Shown piece by piece: positions 19,283-27,435 of a stretch of 64,000 nt of DNA. Position 1 is the stretch's first letter. Every line of letters starts with the position of its first letter. A program made the translations under genes and the position numbers. Below the pieces are notes generated by a model, which worked only from the letters and a program-made list of their open reading frames with translations, was not told the origin of the DNA and ran no database searches. This stretch comes from Paenibacillus sp. FSL H7-0737 (GTDB lineage: Bacteria > Bacillota > Bacilli > Paenibacillales > Paenibacillaceae), in the NCBI RefSeq assembly GCF_000758545.1, contig NZ_CP009279.1, positions 1,364,001 to 1,428,000 on the forward strand, read 5' to 3'.

Positions 19283-20086
19283 TTAATTCACTTTATTGAG
19301 AATGAATTTATCAATCGCGTATTTTACGCCATCTTCATTGTTGCTCAGGGTTACGAAATCAGCAATTTCTTTCAGCGCAGGAATAGCGTTCGCCATAGCA
19401 ACGCCAAGACCGGCAGCTTCAAGCATCTCATGGTCGTTCCAAGAGTCACCCATAGCCATAGTCTCGGAGAGATCACAACCAAAATGATTGGCTAGGAATT
19501 CAAGCGCAATTCCCTTGGTTCCTTCATGATGCATGATTTCTAGAAATTGTGGTTTGGATTTGGTAATATGCACGGAATCGCCGAGCAATTCACGTAGAAT
19601 TGGAGCCAGCTCATCCAAGAATGCAGGATCATCGATAATCAGCATTTTTGGTGTTTTTTGTGGGACAAGCTTCTCCCAATCTGGTTCAATATAATAAGGC
19701 GTTTTGTTCAGGTCTGTATAATCTTTGATCTTCTGGTTGTCTTCACGGGCATACAGCTTGTCGTCAATGTAAGTTTGCAAGTGCAGATTATGCTCCACGC
19801 AGTAAGTGAACAGCTTGTGTACCGCATCTTGTGGCACGTAACGCTCATATAGTACCTTTTCATCGAGCAAGTTCTTAACGAGTGCGCCTTGGTAAGTGAT
19901 GATTGGCACGTTAAGTCCAGTTTGACGGGCAATGGCTTGCGCAGAAGCATAAGCTCGGCCTGTAGCAAGGGTTACAACAACGCCAGCGGCTACAGCCTCT
20001 TCAAGCGCAGTCTGTGTAGCGGGTGTTACTTCCTTGTCATCGTTAATTAGAGTGTCATCAATATCAATCGCGATCAATTTGTACAT
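19283..20086 (-). CDS. Cof-type HAD phosphatase
   Basis: 267 residues. HAD motif I IAIDIDDTLINDD, motif II VTLATGRAYASAQAI, the Cof-type cap (about residues 85-190) and motifs III/IV KGIALEFL ... MAMGDSWNDHEML are complete. The Cof/YidA group dephosphorylates sugar phosphates and similar metabolites; the substrate cannot be predicted. The start has AAGGAGAG at an ideal distance. It lies 12 bases after the EamA gene on the same strand, so the two form an operon. Confidence 0.9.
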   Translation of the reverse strand: MYKLIAIDIDDTLINDDKEVTPATQTALEEAVAAGVVVTLATGRAYASAQAIARQTGLNVPIITYQGALVKNLLDEKVLYERYVPQDAVHKLFTYCVEHNLHLQTYIDDKLYAREDNQKIKDYTDLNKTPYYIEPDWEKLVPQKTPKMLIIDDPAFLDELAPILRELLGDSVHITKSKPQFLEIMHHEGTKGIALEFLANHFGCDLSETMAMGDSWNDHEMLEAAGLGVAMANAIPALKEIADFVTLSNNEDGVKYAIDKFILNKVN

Positions 20087-20098
20087 TTGTCTCTCTCC

Positions 20099-21046
20099 TT
20101 ATCTCTTTCTAAATAAATGTAATTTGGAAAAATAATTCTTCTTATGTTGATTCTGACCCGGTTCCGGACTCAGCTCTGCCATAAGCATAGCTCCCAGAAT
20201 ACAACCACAACCGAGCAGAGCGGACATACCAAGCGTTTCTCCGCCAAAGGCTAAGCCTGTCAGAACAGCGAATACAGGTTCTGTGGCATAAATAATGGCT
20301 ACCCGTGAAGGCGTAGTGTATTTCTGGCAGGCGGTTTGAATCCAGAAAGCAAAAGCGCTGGTAGGACCAATAGAGATTAAAAGTGCCCAGAGAACGTCCG
20401 GGTCCTTTATAAGCTCTGCGCTGTGTGCCAGTGGTGCAGCTCCTTCAAAGATAAGCGAAGCGACAATGCTCAACAGTCCAACGAAGGCGAGCTGCAAGGT
20501 TGCCAGCGGCAACGCCGGATAATGAGGTGCATAAACGCCAGTATATGCGACTTGTAGCGCAAAAGCTATGGCGCAGAGCAAGATCAAAGCATCGCCTTTA
20601 TTCAGGGACAAAGCAGAGCCGGTGAAGGTCAGCAGATAAAGACCTACTGCGGCAAGCGCCGCGCTGAACCAAGTGTAACGTGAAATGGCATGCTTTAGTA
20701 GCGCCAGAGAGAGAAACGGAACCAATACGACCGATAGACCGGTAATAAACCCGGTATTGGAGGTGGTTGTATATAGAAGTCCCATGGTCTGGAAGCCATA
20801 GCCCATAAACAAAAAAAGGCCTAGCAGCAGAGAATCACGTACCATGCGGAAACTTAGCTGTTTCCACTCCTTGCGGTAAAAAATAAAAGTGATTAGAGCC
20901 AGCAACAGGGCAGCACCTGTAAAGCGGATGCTGTTAAACGCGAGTGGAGGGAGCACTTTGACAGCATTTTGAACAATCAGAAAGGTGCATCCCCACATCA
21001 TCGCCACAAGTAGCAGGCTGAAATCGGCCATACGGGAACGCTTCAC
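20099..21046 (-). CDS. EamA/DMT family transporter
   Basis: 315 residues with ten hydrophobic segments in two EamA repeats. Typical words are LLLVAMMWGCTFLIVQNAV at the start, and ATEPVFAVLTGLAFGGETLG in the second repeat. The family exports amino acids, nucleosides or other metabolites. The start is GTG with GAGGA 11 bases upstream. It is upstream of, and probably co-transcribed with, the HAD phosphatase. Confidence 0.85.
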   Translation of the reverse strand: MKRSRMADFSLLLVAMMWGCTFLIVQNAVKVLPPLAFNSIRFTGAALLLALITFIFYRKEWKQLSFRMVRDSLLLGLFLFMGYGFQTMGLLYTTTSNTGFITGLSVVLVPFLSLALLKHAISRYTWFSAALAAVGLYLLTFTGSALSLNKGDALILLCAIAFALQVAYTGVYAPHYPALPLATLQLAFVGLLSIVASLIFEGAAPLAHSAELIKDPDVLWALLISIGPTSAFAFWIQTACQKYTTPSRVAIIYATEPVFAVLTGLAFGGETLGMSALLGCGCILGAMLMAELSPEPGQNQHKKNYFSKLHLFRKR

Positions 21047-21190
21047 TTCTTAGGTCATCCTCTCTTCGGCAAATGCCGTCCTTGTAAGAACGACAAGGTC
21101 AAGTTGTCCAAATTGTATCGTATATTCATGGGGAGGACAAGATAAGAATCGCTCAAAGGCTTATATTTAAAGGGATTTAAGGGATTAGGC

Positions 21191-21219
21191 TAGACAAAAA
21201 AACAGGGTCTTGATATACT
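21191..21219 (+). promoter_or_regulatory. Sigma-A promoter of the DUF457 gene
   Basis: TAGACA (21191-21196), exactly 17 bases, then TATACT (21214-21219). Each box matches consensus at 5 of 6 positions. Confidence 0.65.
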
Positions 21220-21227
21220 TCGATAAC

Positions 21228-21241
21228 CGCACATTTGTTCT
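21228..21241. promoter_or_regulatory. SOS (LexA/DinR)-like operator at the start of the DUF457 transcript
   Basis: CGCACATTTGTTCT agrees with 11 of 14 positions of the Bacillus DinR box CGAACRNRYGTTYC as I recall it. It lies just downstream of the predicted -10 box. The downstream family (PF04307) is named for a LexA connection in E. coli (ydjM). Confidence 0.4.
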
Positions 21242-21275
21242 TGTTTTTCGCATCTTAGAAAGGAGCGGTTTCACC

Positions 21276-21989
21276 ATGATGGGCAGATCCCATTTAATAA
21301 TCAGCACTGGGGTTACCCTATCTGTAATGAGTTTGATGTCACACGATATTACGATTCCAGTTATTGCAGTCGCAGCGTTAAGCTCTTTGCTTCCTGATAT
21401 CGATGAACCGAATTCGCTGCTCGTGCGCAAGGCGATTCCAGAATTTCTATTAAGAGTGCTGCAAATTGCTTTGATAGGCGCGGCGATTTATCTCTATTTT
21501 GCCGGAATCGTGGAACGTCCTTGGAATATTGTGCTGGCATTGCTAGTCGGAAGTGTATCTTTCCTGCCTAGTCGAAAGCTGCGCCATTTGGTCATGATCT
21601 TGATTGCCATAGCACTCTTTGCCTTCGGGGAAGCCTATGATCCATGGAACTACATTGCAGCGTGCGTGCTTGTAGTCTCATCGGTTGTTCCTCATCGTGG
21701 ACTGACACATACCCTGTATGGAGTTGCGGGCTGGAGCGCCTTATTGTATTTTGCCTCAGCGGGTATAAATGACGGTGGCAGTCTATGGATAGCTGGGGGC
21801 ATGTCGTATGCGCTTCACCTACTAGCTGACTCTCTTACCCAACGGGGAATTACACCCCTGCCGCCAATACCCTTTAAGCTGCGTCTAAAGCTAATGAGTA
21901 CAGGCACGAAAAAAGGTGGAGCCGTAGAGAACATCTGCATCATGCTGACTCTAGCGTTCGTTGTCTATGTATTTATACTTTCTACTTGA
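21276..21989 (+). CDS. DUF457 / YdjM-like membrane metal-dependent hydrolase
   Basis: 237 residues with several membrane segments. Motifs of the PF04307 family are seen: RSHLIISTGVTLS near the start, LLPDIDEPNS, HRGLTHTLYG and LHLLADSLTQRGI. The conserved His and Asp residues suggest a membrane-embedded metal site. I start at the ATG 11 bases after AAAGGAG; an in-frame ATG at 21210 lies before the likely transcription start. The enzymatic role is not established for the family. Confidence 0.8.
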   Translation: MMGRSHLIISTGVTLSVMSLMSHDITIPVIAVAALSSLLPDIDEPNSLLVRKAIPEFLLRVLQIALIGAAIYLYFAGIVERPWNIVLALLVGSVSFLPSRKLRHLVMILIAIALFAFGEAYDPWNYIAACVLVVSSVVPHRGLTHTLYGVAGWSALLYFASAGINDGGSLWIAGGMSYALHLLADSLTQRGITPLPPIPFKLRLKLMSTGTKKGGAVENICIMLTLAFVVYVFILST

Positions 21990-22004
21990 ACTAAAATGAA
22001 TATG

Positions 22005-22068
22005 AAAAAGGGGCTTGTCTATTCTTTACGCAAATTTGCGCATAGGATAAGCAGGCCCCTTTATTTTT
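22005..22068. terminator. Bidirectional terminator between DUF457 and lplA
   Basis: AAAAGGGGCTTG / CAGGCCCCTTT outer stem with an inner CGCAAATTTGCG palindrome. T-runs lie on both strands. Confidence 0.85.
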
Positions 22069-22074
22069 GTGTAA

Positions 22075-23076
22075 CTATTCTTCTAGGAAAACCAGTCCGA
22101 TAAAGTCCTCCGGCTCAATACGTCCGAAATAATGCTTCAAATCCAGATCAGCTAATGCTTCTCTAACCTCTGCCTCATTATAACGTTTGCCACGAAGTGC
22201 ATTTTCAACATCTACTACGTCACCAACCCCAAAGAAGTCACCATAGATTTTGATGTCCTTAATGAGGGAATCCTCAATATCCATACGAATATCAATAATT
22301 CCAGCAGGAAATTTACGTGTGTGTTTGACGTTGCTTTTTGGTGACAGACCGTAGTTCCAGTCCCAGTTCTGGTAGTGCTCTTTGGAAATTTCGTGGATTT
22401 TGTCCCAGTCTGCTTCCTGAAGCTTATACTGAGGGACCTCGGATGGCTCCATGCCAAAGATCGAACGTAGGAGACCGGAGCGGAACTCTTCAATGGTCAT
22501 GTCTGTACCTAGCAGCTCTTTGATGTTGGCTACGCGACTACGTACGGATTTGGTGCTCTTCGATTTGAACTTCTCTGGATTTACTTTTAGAGAGGCTTGT
22601 ACATTGTCCAAATTGAGGTCAAACATCAGTGTGCCATGGCTGAACATGCGTCCACGTGTGGAGAATTGAGCGTTGCCGGAAATTTTTTGTTCGCCGACTT
22701 GAAGATCATTCCGTCCACTAAGCTCAGCGTTTACACCCATGCTTTGTAAGTAGTCGATCACCGGCTGGGTGAATTTCAGGAAGTTATGGAAGGATTGGCC
22801 GTCGTCCTTAGTAATGAAGCTGAAGTTAAGATTTCCGAGATCGTGATAGACCGCTCCACCGCCGGACAAACGCCGCACAACCTTAATATCATTCTCTTTA
22901 ACATATTCCTGATTGATTTCTTCAATCGTATTTTGATGTTTACCGATGATGATAGATGGGCTGTTAATATAAAAAAGCAGGTAACTCTCGTCCATCGGCA
23001 AGTGTTTCAGCGCATATTCCTCAATCGCCAAATTGATGGAAGCGTCAGTAATCCCTGTGTTATCAATAAAAATCAT
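22075..23076 (-). CDS. lplA: Lipoate-protein ligase
   Basis: 333 residues. It attaches free lipoate to lipoyl domains of 2-oxoacid dehydrogenases and GcvH through a lipoyl-AMP intermediate. Seen: INLAIEEYAL, the lipoate-binding IGKHQNTIEEIN and VVRRLSGGGAVYHDLGNLNFSF, the lysine motif EQKISGNAQ, and a C-terminal accessory domain with DIRMDIEDSLIKDIKIYGDFFG. The start is the ATG after CGGAGGAATTC; a longer in-frame start has no ribosome binding site. The 280-base gap to the divergent TetR gene shows nothing I can support. Confidence 0.92.
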   Translation of the reverse strand: MIFIDNTGITDASINLAIEEYALKHLPMDESYLLFYINSPSIIIGKHQNTIEEINQEYVKENDIKVVRRLSGGGAVYHDLGNLNFSFITKDDGQSFHNFLKFTQPVIDYLQSMGVNAELSGRNDLQVGEQKISGNAQFSTRGRMFSHGTLMFDLNLDNVQASLKVNPEKFKSKSTKSVRSRVANIKELLGTDMTIEEFRSGLLRSIFGMEPSEVPQYKLQEADWDKIHEISKEHYQNWDWNYGLSPKSNVKHTRKFPAGIIDIRMDIEDSLIKDIKIYGDFFGVGDVVDVENALRGKRYNEAEVREALADLDLKHYFGRIEPEDFIGLVFLEE

Positions 23077-23356
23077 AGTGAATTCCTCCGTTGCAGCAAA
23101 ATTGATTACAGTTCTCATTTTAAACCAAAAGCAGTTTTTTAACAAAAGAGATCGCTTCGTGTTTCGGTGGAATAAAGTATTAGACTGGAATCGTTGAATT
23201 AATGCGATTTTTAAGTTGAAGAATTTCCAGCGCCCAGTCTTATTGTTAAGTACTTCATTTTATCGAAAATCAACAAATATTTTGCATTTCTTCAGCCCAT
23301 GGGTTACTATTTTTATATTGACAAATTTGCAGGTCTAAATAAGGAGGTTACACGTT

Positions 23357-23941
23357 ATGTGCCCCCGTACCAAAGAACAAAATGAGCTCATACGCATACA
23401 GCGCAAAGAACAGATCCTGGACGTCGCCGCGCGCTCCTACTTTCGCACGGGCGGCAGCTTTGATATTCGCGACGTCGCCCGCGAGGCAGGTCTTGGTTAC
23501 GGCACAGTATACCATTATTATCCCAACCGGCATTTATTAATAGAAGATGTGTTAGAAGGCGGCTTTGAGCGATGTGAGCAAGTTATCGCAAAATGGGCGG
23601 ACATCAGCGGCAGCCCACCGGATGACAGGCAGTTGTTGATGTATTGTAAAGCGCTGCTCCAGCTGTGGCAGTCGGACGCCCGCGCATATCTCGTCTACAA
23701 AATGGCGGCGGAACATTATGTAGGCTTGTCTGAAAGGGATCGACACCACGCCAAGAGACGGTTTATGGAACGCCTGTACGTTCCACTCCAATCGATCGCC
23801 CAGTGCGAAGACGACAGCGTCGACCATATGCTTGCCGTGCTGGTCGGTTGCTGTGGGCTGCACTACTATGCGGGCAATTCCGATCTGAACGTCGATCGAA
23901 TCGCCCGACTCGCTATCCAAGCTATTACGAAGGGGTCCTGA
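23357..23941 (+). CDS. TetR family transcriptional regulator
   Basis: 194 residues. The N-terminal DNA-binding domain reads ILDVAARSYF-...-FDIRDVAREAGLGYGTVYHYYPNRHLLIEDVL. The start has a perfect AAGGAGG. The gene is visibly richer in G+C than its flanks, as is the methionine aminopeptidase gene that begins 7 bases later. The two are probably one unit and may have arrived together. The regulator could control the aminopeptidase (inference). Confidence 0.88.
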   Translation: MCPRTKEQNELIRIQRKEQILDVAARSYFRTGGSFDIRDVAREAGLGYGTVYHYYPNRHLLIEDVLEGGFERCEQVIAKWADISGSPPDDRQLLMYCKALLQLWQSDARAYLVYKMAAEHYVGLSERDRHHAKRRFMERLYVPLQSIAQCEDDSVDHMLAVLVGCCGLHYYAGNSDLNVDRIARLAIQAITKGS

Positions 23942-23948
23942 TACGAAC

Positions 23949-24695
23949 ATGGTCATTTTAAAAAGCAAGCATGAAATTGAGGCTATCCGCAAGGCATGCC
24001 AAGTGGTGGCTGAATGTCATCGTACAATCGCCCCGCTTATCAAACCGGGTATTACCACCAACGAGATTGAGCGCATATTCGAGGACATTATGTTGAAGCA
24101 CGGCGCAAAGCCATACCAGAAAGGCTATAGGGGCTATCAATATGCGACCTGTGCCTCCGCCAACGATGTAATCGCGCATGGCTTCCCTAGCAATAAGCCA
24201 CTTGAGGAAGGCGATATCGTGACGATTGACACGGTCGCTGAGCTCGATGGTTGGCTCGGCGATTCGGCCTGGAGTTATGCGGTCGGGCAGATCTCGCCGA
24301 CAGCCGAGAAGTTGATGCGTGTCACGAAAGAATGTCTTGACCTGGGCATCGAGCAGGCTCAGCCCGGTAATCGACTCGGCGACGTGACGAGCGCGATTCA
24401 GCGGCATGCGGAATCACACGGTTTCGGCGTCGTGCGCGACCTTCTCGCCCATGGCATCGGCCGCGACCTGCACGAGGAGCCGACTTATATGCATATCGGC
24501 AAGCCTGGAAAAGGCCCCCGTATCAAAGAAGGTATGGTGTTCACGATTGAGCCCATGATCACCGAAGGTACCTACTTCTTGACAATCGATCCGGACGGCT
24601 GGACCGCACGGACAATGGACAACAAGCTCGCCGCCCAATATGAGCATACGATCGCCATCACGGCTGAAGGTCCACAAATTTTGACCGCGCAATAG
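23949..24695 (+). CDS. map: Type I methionine aminopeptidase
   Basis: 248 residues. It removes the initiator methionine from nascent proteins. All five metal ligands are present at E. coli-like spacing: Asp94 (VTID), Asp105 (WLGDSAW), His168 (LAHGIGRDLHEEP), Glu201 (FTIEPM) and Glu232 (QYEHTI). It lacks an N-terminal zinc-finger or SH3-binding extension. It is probably an accessory copy, because a housekeeping map normally sits in the ribosomal-protein region. G+C is high (42 of 60 bases in 24421-24480). Confidence 0.93.
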   Translation: MVILKSKHEIEAIRKACQVVAECHRTIAPLIKPGITTNEIERIFEDIMLKHGAKPYQKGYRGYQYATCASANDVIAHGFPSNKPLEEGDIVTIDTVAELDGWLGDSAWSYAVGQISPTAEKLMRVTKECLDLGIEQAQPGNRLGDVTSAIQRHAESHGFGVVRDLLAHGIGRDLHEEPTYMHIGKPGKGPRIKEGMVFTIEPMITEGTYFLTIDPDGWTARTMDNKLAAQYEHTIAITAEGPQILTAQ

Positions 24696-24737
24696 AAAAA
24701 AAGAAGTCGACCAACGAAATGGTCGACTTCTTTTTTT
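24696..24737 (+). terminator. Strong rho-independent terminator after map
   Basis: GAAGTCGACC / GGTCGACTTC stem with an eight-base loop, flanked by seven A residues and seven T residues. Confidence 0.9.
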
Positions 24738-24952
24738 CGGGTTCGGGGACAGCGTGTCCGTAGATCTGATGAGGCTGCCAGTCTAGAACTTTATTATCTT
24801 TTGACATCTCGTAGATTTTAATGTCGATTTGAGGCAAGGGGTTATTCAGGTGATTCCTTTAGTGAGCATTGACGTATTCCCGGCAAAGACGCAATAATGG
24901 TGGCAATGAGATACATATCGAACAAACGAAAGTGGATAGAGGGAGTGTAAAT

Positions 24953-26041
24953 ATGCTTGAAAAATACGGCCACGGTGGTGATTTGCTAACAGCTGCGGAA
25001 CTTTATGAGGAGGCTGGTGGCACATTTCTTGATTTCAGTGCAAACATCAATCCTATCGGGCCTCCGCCAGCCGTCTTAGAGCTACTTAGAACAGCATTGT
25101 CTACGGTGGTTGCCTACCCTGACCCTGGACATCGGCGCTTCAAAAGTCTGCTTGCAAAGGATCTTGGTATACATAGTAGTTGGTTGACAGTAGGCAACGG
25201 AGCCGCAGAATCTATGGCATTGTTGCTGCTTGCGATTGCTCCGCAAAAGGTAGGTATCGTAGAACCTTGTTTTTCTGAGTACCGGCAGCTATCTGTGCAA
25301 TTCGGCGCAGAAGTATTATCTGTTCAGGGAACAAGGGAACAGCACTTCCGAGCTGGAGTGAACGAGATTGCCGGGTTGCTGGAGAAGGTTGATCTGCTGT
25401 TCCTTGGACAGCCGAACAACCCTAATGGCGTTCAGTATACTGTGGATGAGCTGCGCTGGTTAGCGCAGAAAGCTGAAAGCTACGGGACGTATTTGGCTGT
25501 GGATGAAGCCTTTATTGATTTTATTCCAGAAGCAGAACGAAATACGCTTTTGCCGGATCTGGATCAGTTTCCGCATACGATTTTGGTGCGGTCGATGACG
25601 AAATTTTATGCGATTCCCGGACTGCGTCTCGGGTTTGCCATTTCGCATCCGGAGCTGGCAAAGGCGATGACCGGAAAGCAGGTTACCTGGAGCGTGAATG
25701 GTTTGGCGCTGCTGGCGGGCGAAGCCTGCCTTGAGTGTGGGCACGAGTATGGACATCGCACACGCGAACTGATCGCCACGGAACGGGAGCTGCTGCGTCA
25801 AGGCCTTATGCAGCTAGGCTGCGAAGTGCCGCCAGGCGAAGCCAACTTTCTGCTCTGTGGCCTGCCTTCGCCGTGGAGTGCGGCTGAGATGCAGACCCGT
25901 CTTGGGCGTGTCGGTATACTGGTGCGCAGCTGCGCTATGTACCCCGGTCTAGGAGACGAGCATATCCGAGTAGCCGTTAAGGGACATGAGGATAATGTCC
26001 GGCTGCTAAAACAGATGAAGGAAATTCTGGCGGATAAGTGA
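24953..26041 (+). CDS. cobD: L-threonine-O-3-phosphate decarboxylase (CobD-type)
   Basis: 362 residues, fold-type I PLP enzyme. HGGDLLTAAE and FLDFSANINPIGPPPAV at the N-terminus are the CobD hallmark; the PLP site is RSMTKFYAIPGLRLGF (Lys217), with Asp184 in VDEAFIDF. It makes (R)-1-amino-2-propanol phosphate, which CbiB attaches to cobyric acid. The histidinol-phosphate aminotransferase family is related, but cbiZ and cbiB downstream support CobD. I start at the ATG after GAGGGAG; a longer frame reaches 24869 without a good site. The 215 bases upstream show no recognisable cobalamin riboswitch. Confidence 0.88.
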   Translation: MLEKYGHGGDLLTAAELYEEAGGTFLDFSANINPIGPPPAVLELLRTALSTVVAYPDPGHRRFKSLLAKDLGIHSSWLTVGNGAAESMALLLLAIAPQKVGIVEPCFSEYRQLSVQFGAEVLSVQGTREQHFRAGVNEIAGLLEKVDLLFLGQPNNPNGVQYTVDELRWLAQKAESYGTYLAVDEAFIDFIPEAERNTLLPDLDQFPHTILVRSMTKFYAIPGLRLGFAISHPELAKAMTGKQVTWSVNGLALLAGEACLECGHEYGHRTRELIATERELLRQGLMQLGCEVPPGEANFLLCGLPSPWSAAEMQTRLGRVGILVRSCAMYPGLGDEHIRVAVKGHEDNVRLLKQMKEILADK

Positions 26042-26606
26042 CCTGTGTAGCTTAGAGGGCAGCGGGTTTGCTGTTAAAGTGTCTGGTGTAGAGCAAAAAT
26101 TGCGATTTGATACCGGATGGCGGGCTTCAGCTTGCATGCTTAAGGTTGTGACAAAGTTTGGTGAGATAGCTTCTGATGGACATCCTCCAAAGTGCATTCG
26201 TTGTATTTCGTACAACAGAACTCGCTTTGCTGGCGTAGCAATTCGATTCTATAGCACTGTGTACAATAGAAATTTGGAAAATGATGCGAATTAGGTTTTT
26301 ACGTGACATTCTATTGCAAGAAATACAGCAGAATGGCTTTTGCCAGTGAATAAAGCTGAATTTGTTGTATAAAGTGCAATAGATGGGTGAGGGATGGATT
26401 TCTAGGTGGATATTGGAGTATGTGTTGTAGTAGAAATCGAGTATCTGTGGAGCGGATATTGAGTATGTGTTCAGAGCTGAAATTAGGGGCATGTGTTGGT
26501 GTAGATTTTAGAGCAGATAGTCATTTGCTGTGAAATAGAGAATTAGGTAGTTTCTAAGTGAGACGGTTGGGGAAGTACAGGCGCGACCGCGAAGCGGGTT
26601 GGATGA
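26042..26606. repeat. Non-coding, palindrome-rich gap between cobD and cbiZ
   Basis: 565 bases without a credible gene. Several short inverted repeats built from related words follow each other: GTTGTA...TACAAC (26200-26216), TTCTAT...ATAGAA (26247-26271) and ATTCT...AGAAT (26308-26334), with a TTGTATAAAGTGCAATAG stretch at about 26363-26381. From about 26400 to 26510 the sequence turns into degenerate direct repeats of the type GGATATT-GAGTATGTGTT. This resembles a dispersed intergenic element rather than a coding region. Confidence 0.5.
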
Positions 26607-27386
26607 ATGGATAAAAGTAATGTGCTGTGGAAGGAGCAAGATCGATATATGGTGCAAGTAAAGATTCCATTTAACCTCGCAGGAGACGTAAAAGAGTACC
26701 ATTCGGCCATCTGGCCAGGGCTTGCTTTACAGTGGAAGGGAAACCATCTGCTACTAGAGCTACCTGCTGAAGCAGATGGTTTATCGAGTGCGTTCTATGG
26801 TGGAGGAATGAATCGGCTAGAGAGAGCCGTCAATTTATATGTTGACCGCAATTATGAATGTAGTGATCCTGTTCAGGATATGGAGAATAAGCTCCGCGAG
26901 TGGGGTTATTCAATGTCTGGCTGTGCCGGTCTGATGACGGCAGTACCGCTAGAGCATGCAGCGGTAGCTGAGGAAGACACCGGCTCAGCGGGTATTTTTG
27001 TTTGCGTTACTGCCGCCGCAGGAAATGCTGCGCGCGCGGGTGTGGAACGCAATGTGCTGGCTGTTTATCGCCCGGGTACGATTAACATAATGCTAGGTAT
27101 TGATGGCCGCCTGACACCGGCGGCCATGGTCAATGCTGTGCAGACAGCTGTCGAAGCCAAAGCTGCTGCACTGGCAGACCTCGGGATTACCGATCCCGAG
27201 AATGGCCTGATCGCTACCGGAACAACTACGGATGCGATAGTGCTCGCTGTGAGCCAAAGTGGGCGATACAAGGCAGAGCATGTTTACGCCGGAACCGCTA
27301 CCGACCTTGGTGGCGCAATCGGACGCCTTGTATACAGCGCAGTGACGGGCAGCTTGCTGTCGGTGCAGGCAAGGAAGGACAGCTAA
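26607..27386 (+). CDS. cbiZ: Adenosylcobinamide amidohydrolase CbiZ
   Basis: 259 residues. The CbiZ core is clear: SSAFYGGGMNRLERAVNLYVD, GCAGLMTAVPLEHA, a GTINIMLGIDG stretch and ATGTTTDAIVLA near the C-terminus. CbiZ cleaves salvaged cobinamides to adenosylcobyric acid, which then re-enters the pathway at CbiB. An ATG at 26649 with GAAGGAG upstream is a possible alternative start, giving 245 residues. No periplasmic partner gene is nearby. Confidence 0.9.
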   Translation: MDKSNVLWKEQDRYMVQVKIPFNLAGDVKEYHSAIWPGLALQWKGNHLLLELPAEADGLSSAFYGGGMNRLERAVNLYVDRNYECSDPVQDMENKLREWGYSMSGCAGLMTAVPLEHAAVAEEDTGSAGIFVCVTAAAGNAARAGVERNVLAVYRPGTINIMLGIDGRLTPAAMVNAVQTAVEAKAAALADLGITDPENGLIATGTTTDAIVLAVSQSGRYKAEHVYAGTATDLGGAIGRLVYSAVTGSLLSVQARKDS

Positions 27387-27435
27387 TGAGAATGGATTGC
27401 TGGAGAAACAGAAGATTGTTCAGAGGTGATCGCCT

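Noticed and set aside
24738..24952. Cobalamin riboswitch upstream of cobD
   Set aside because: I searched by eye for the conserved B12-box words and the GCCACTG core and found none. The region is not long enough for a convincing full aptamer with a leader terminator.
26127..26492. 121-codon minus-strand frame in the cobD-cbiZ gap
   Set aside because: It is Ser/Ile/Tyr/His-rich, consists of translated palindromic repeats and has no ribosome binding site.
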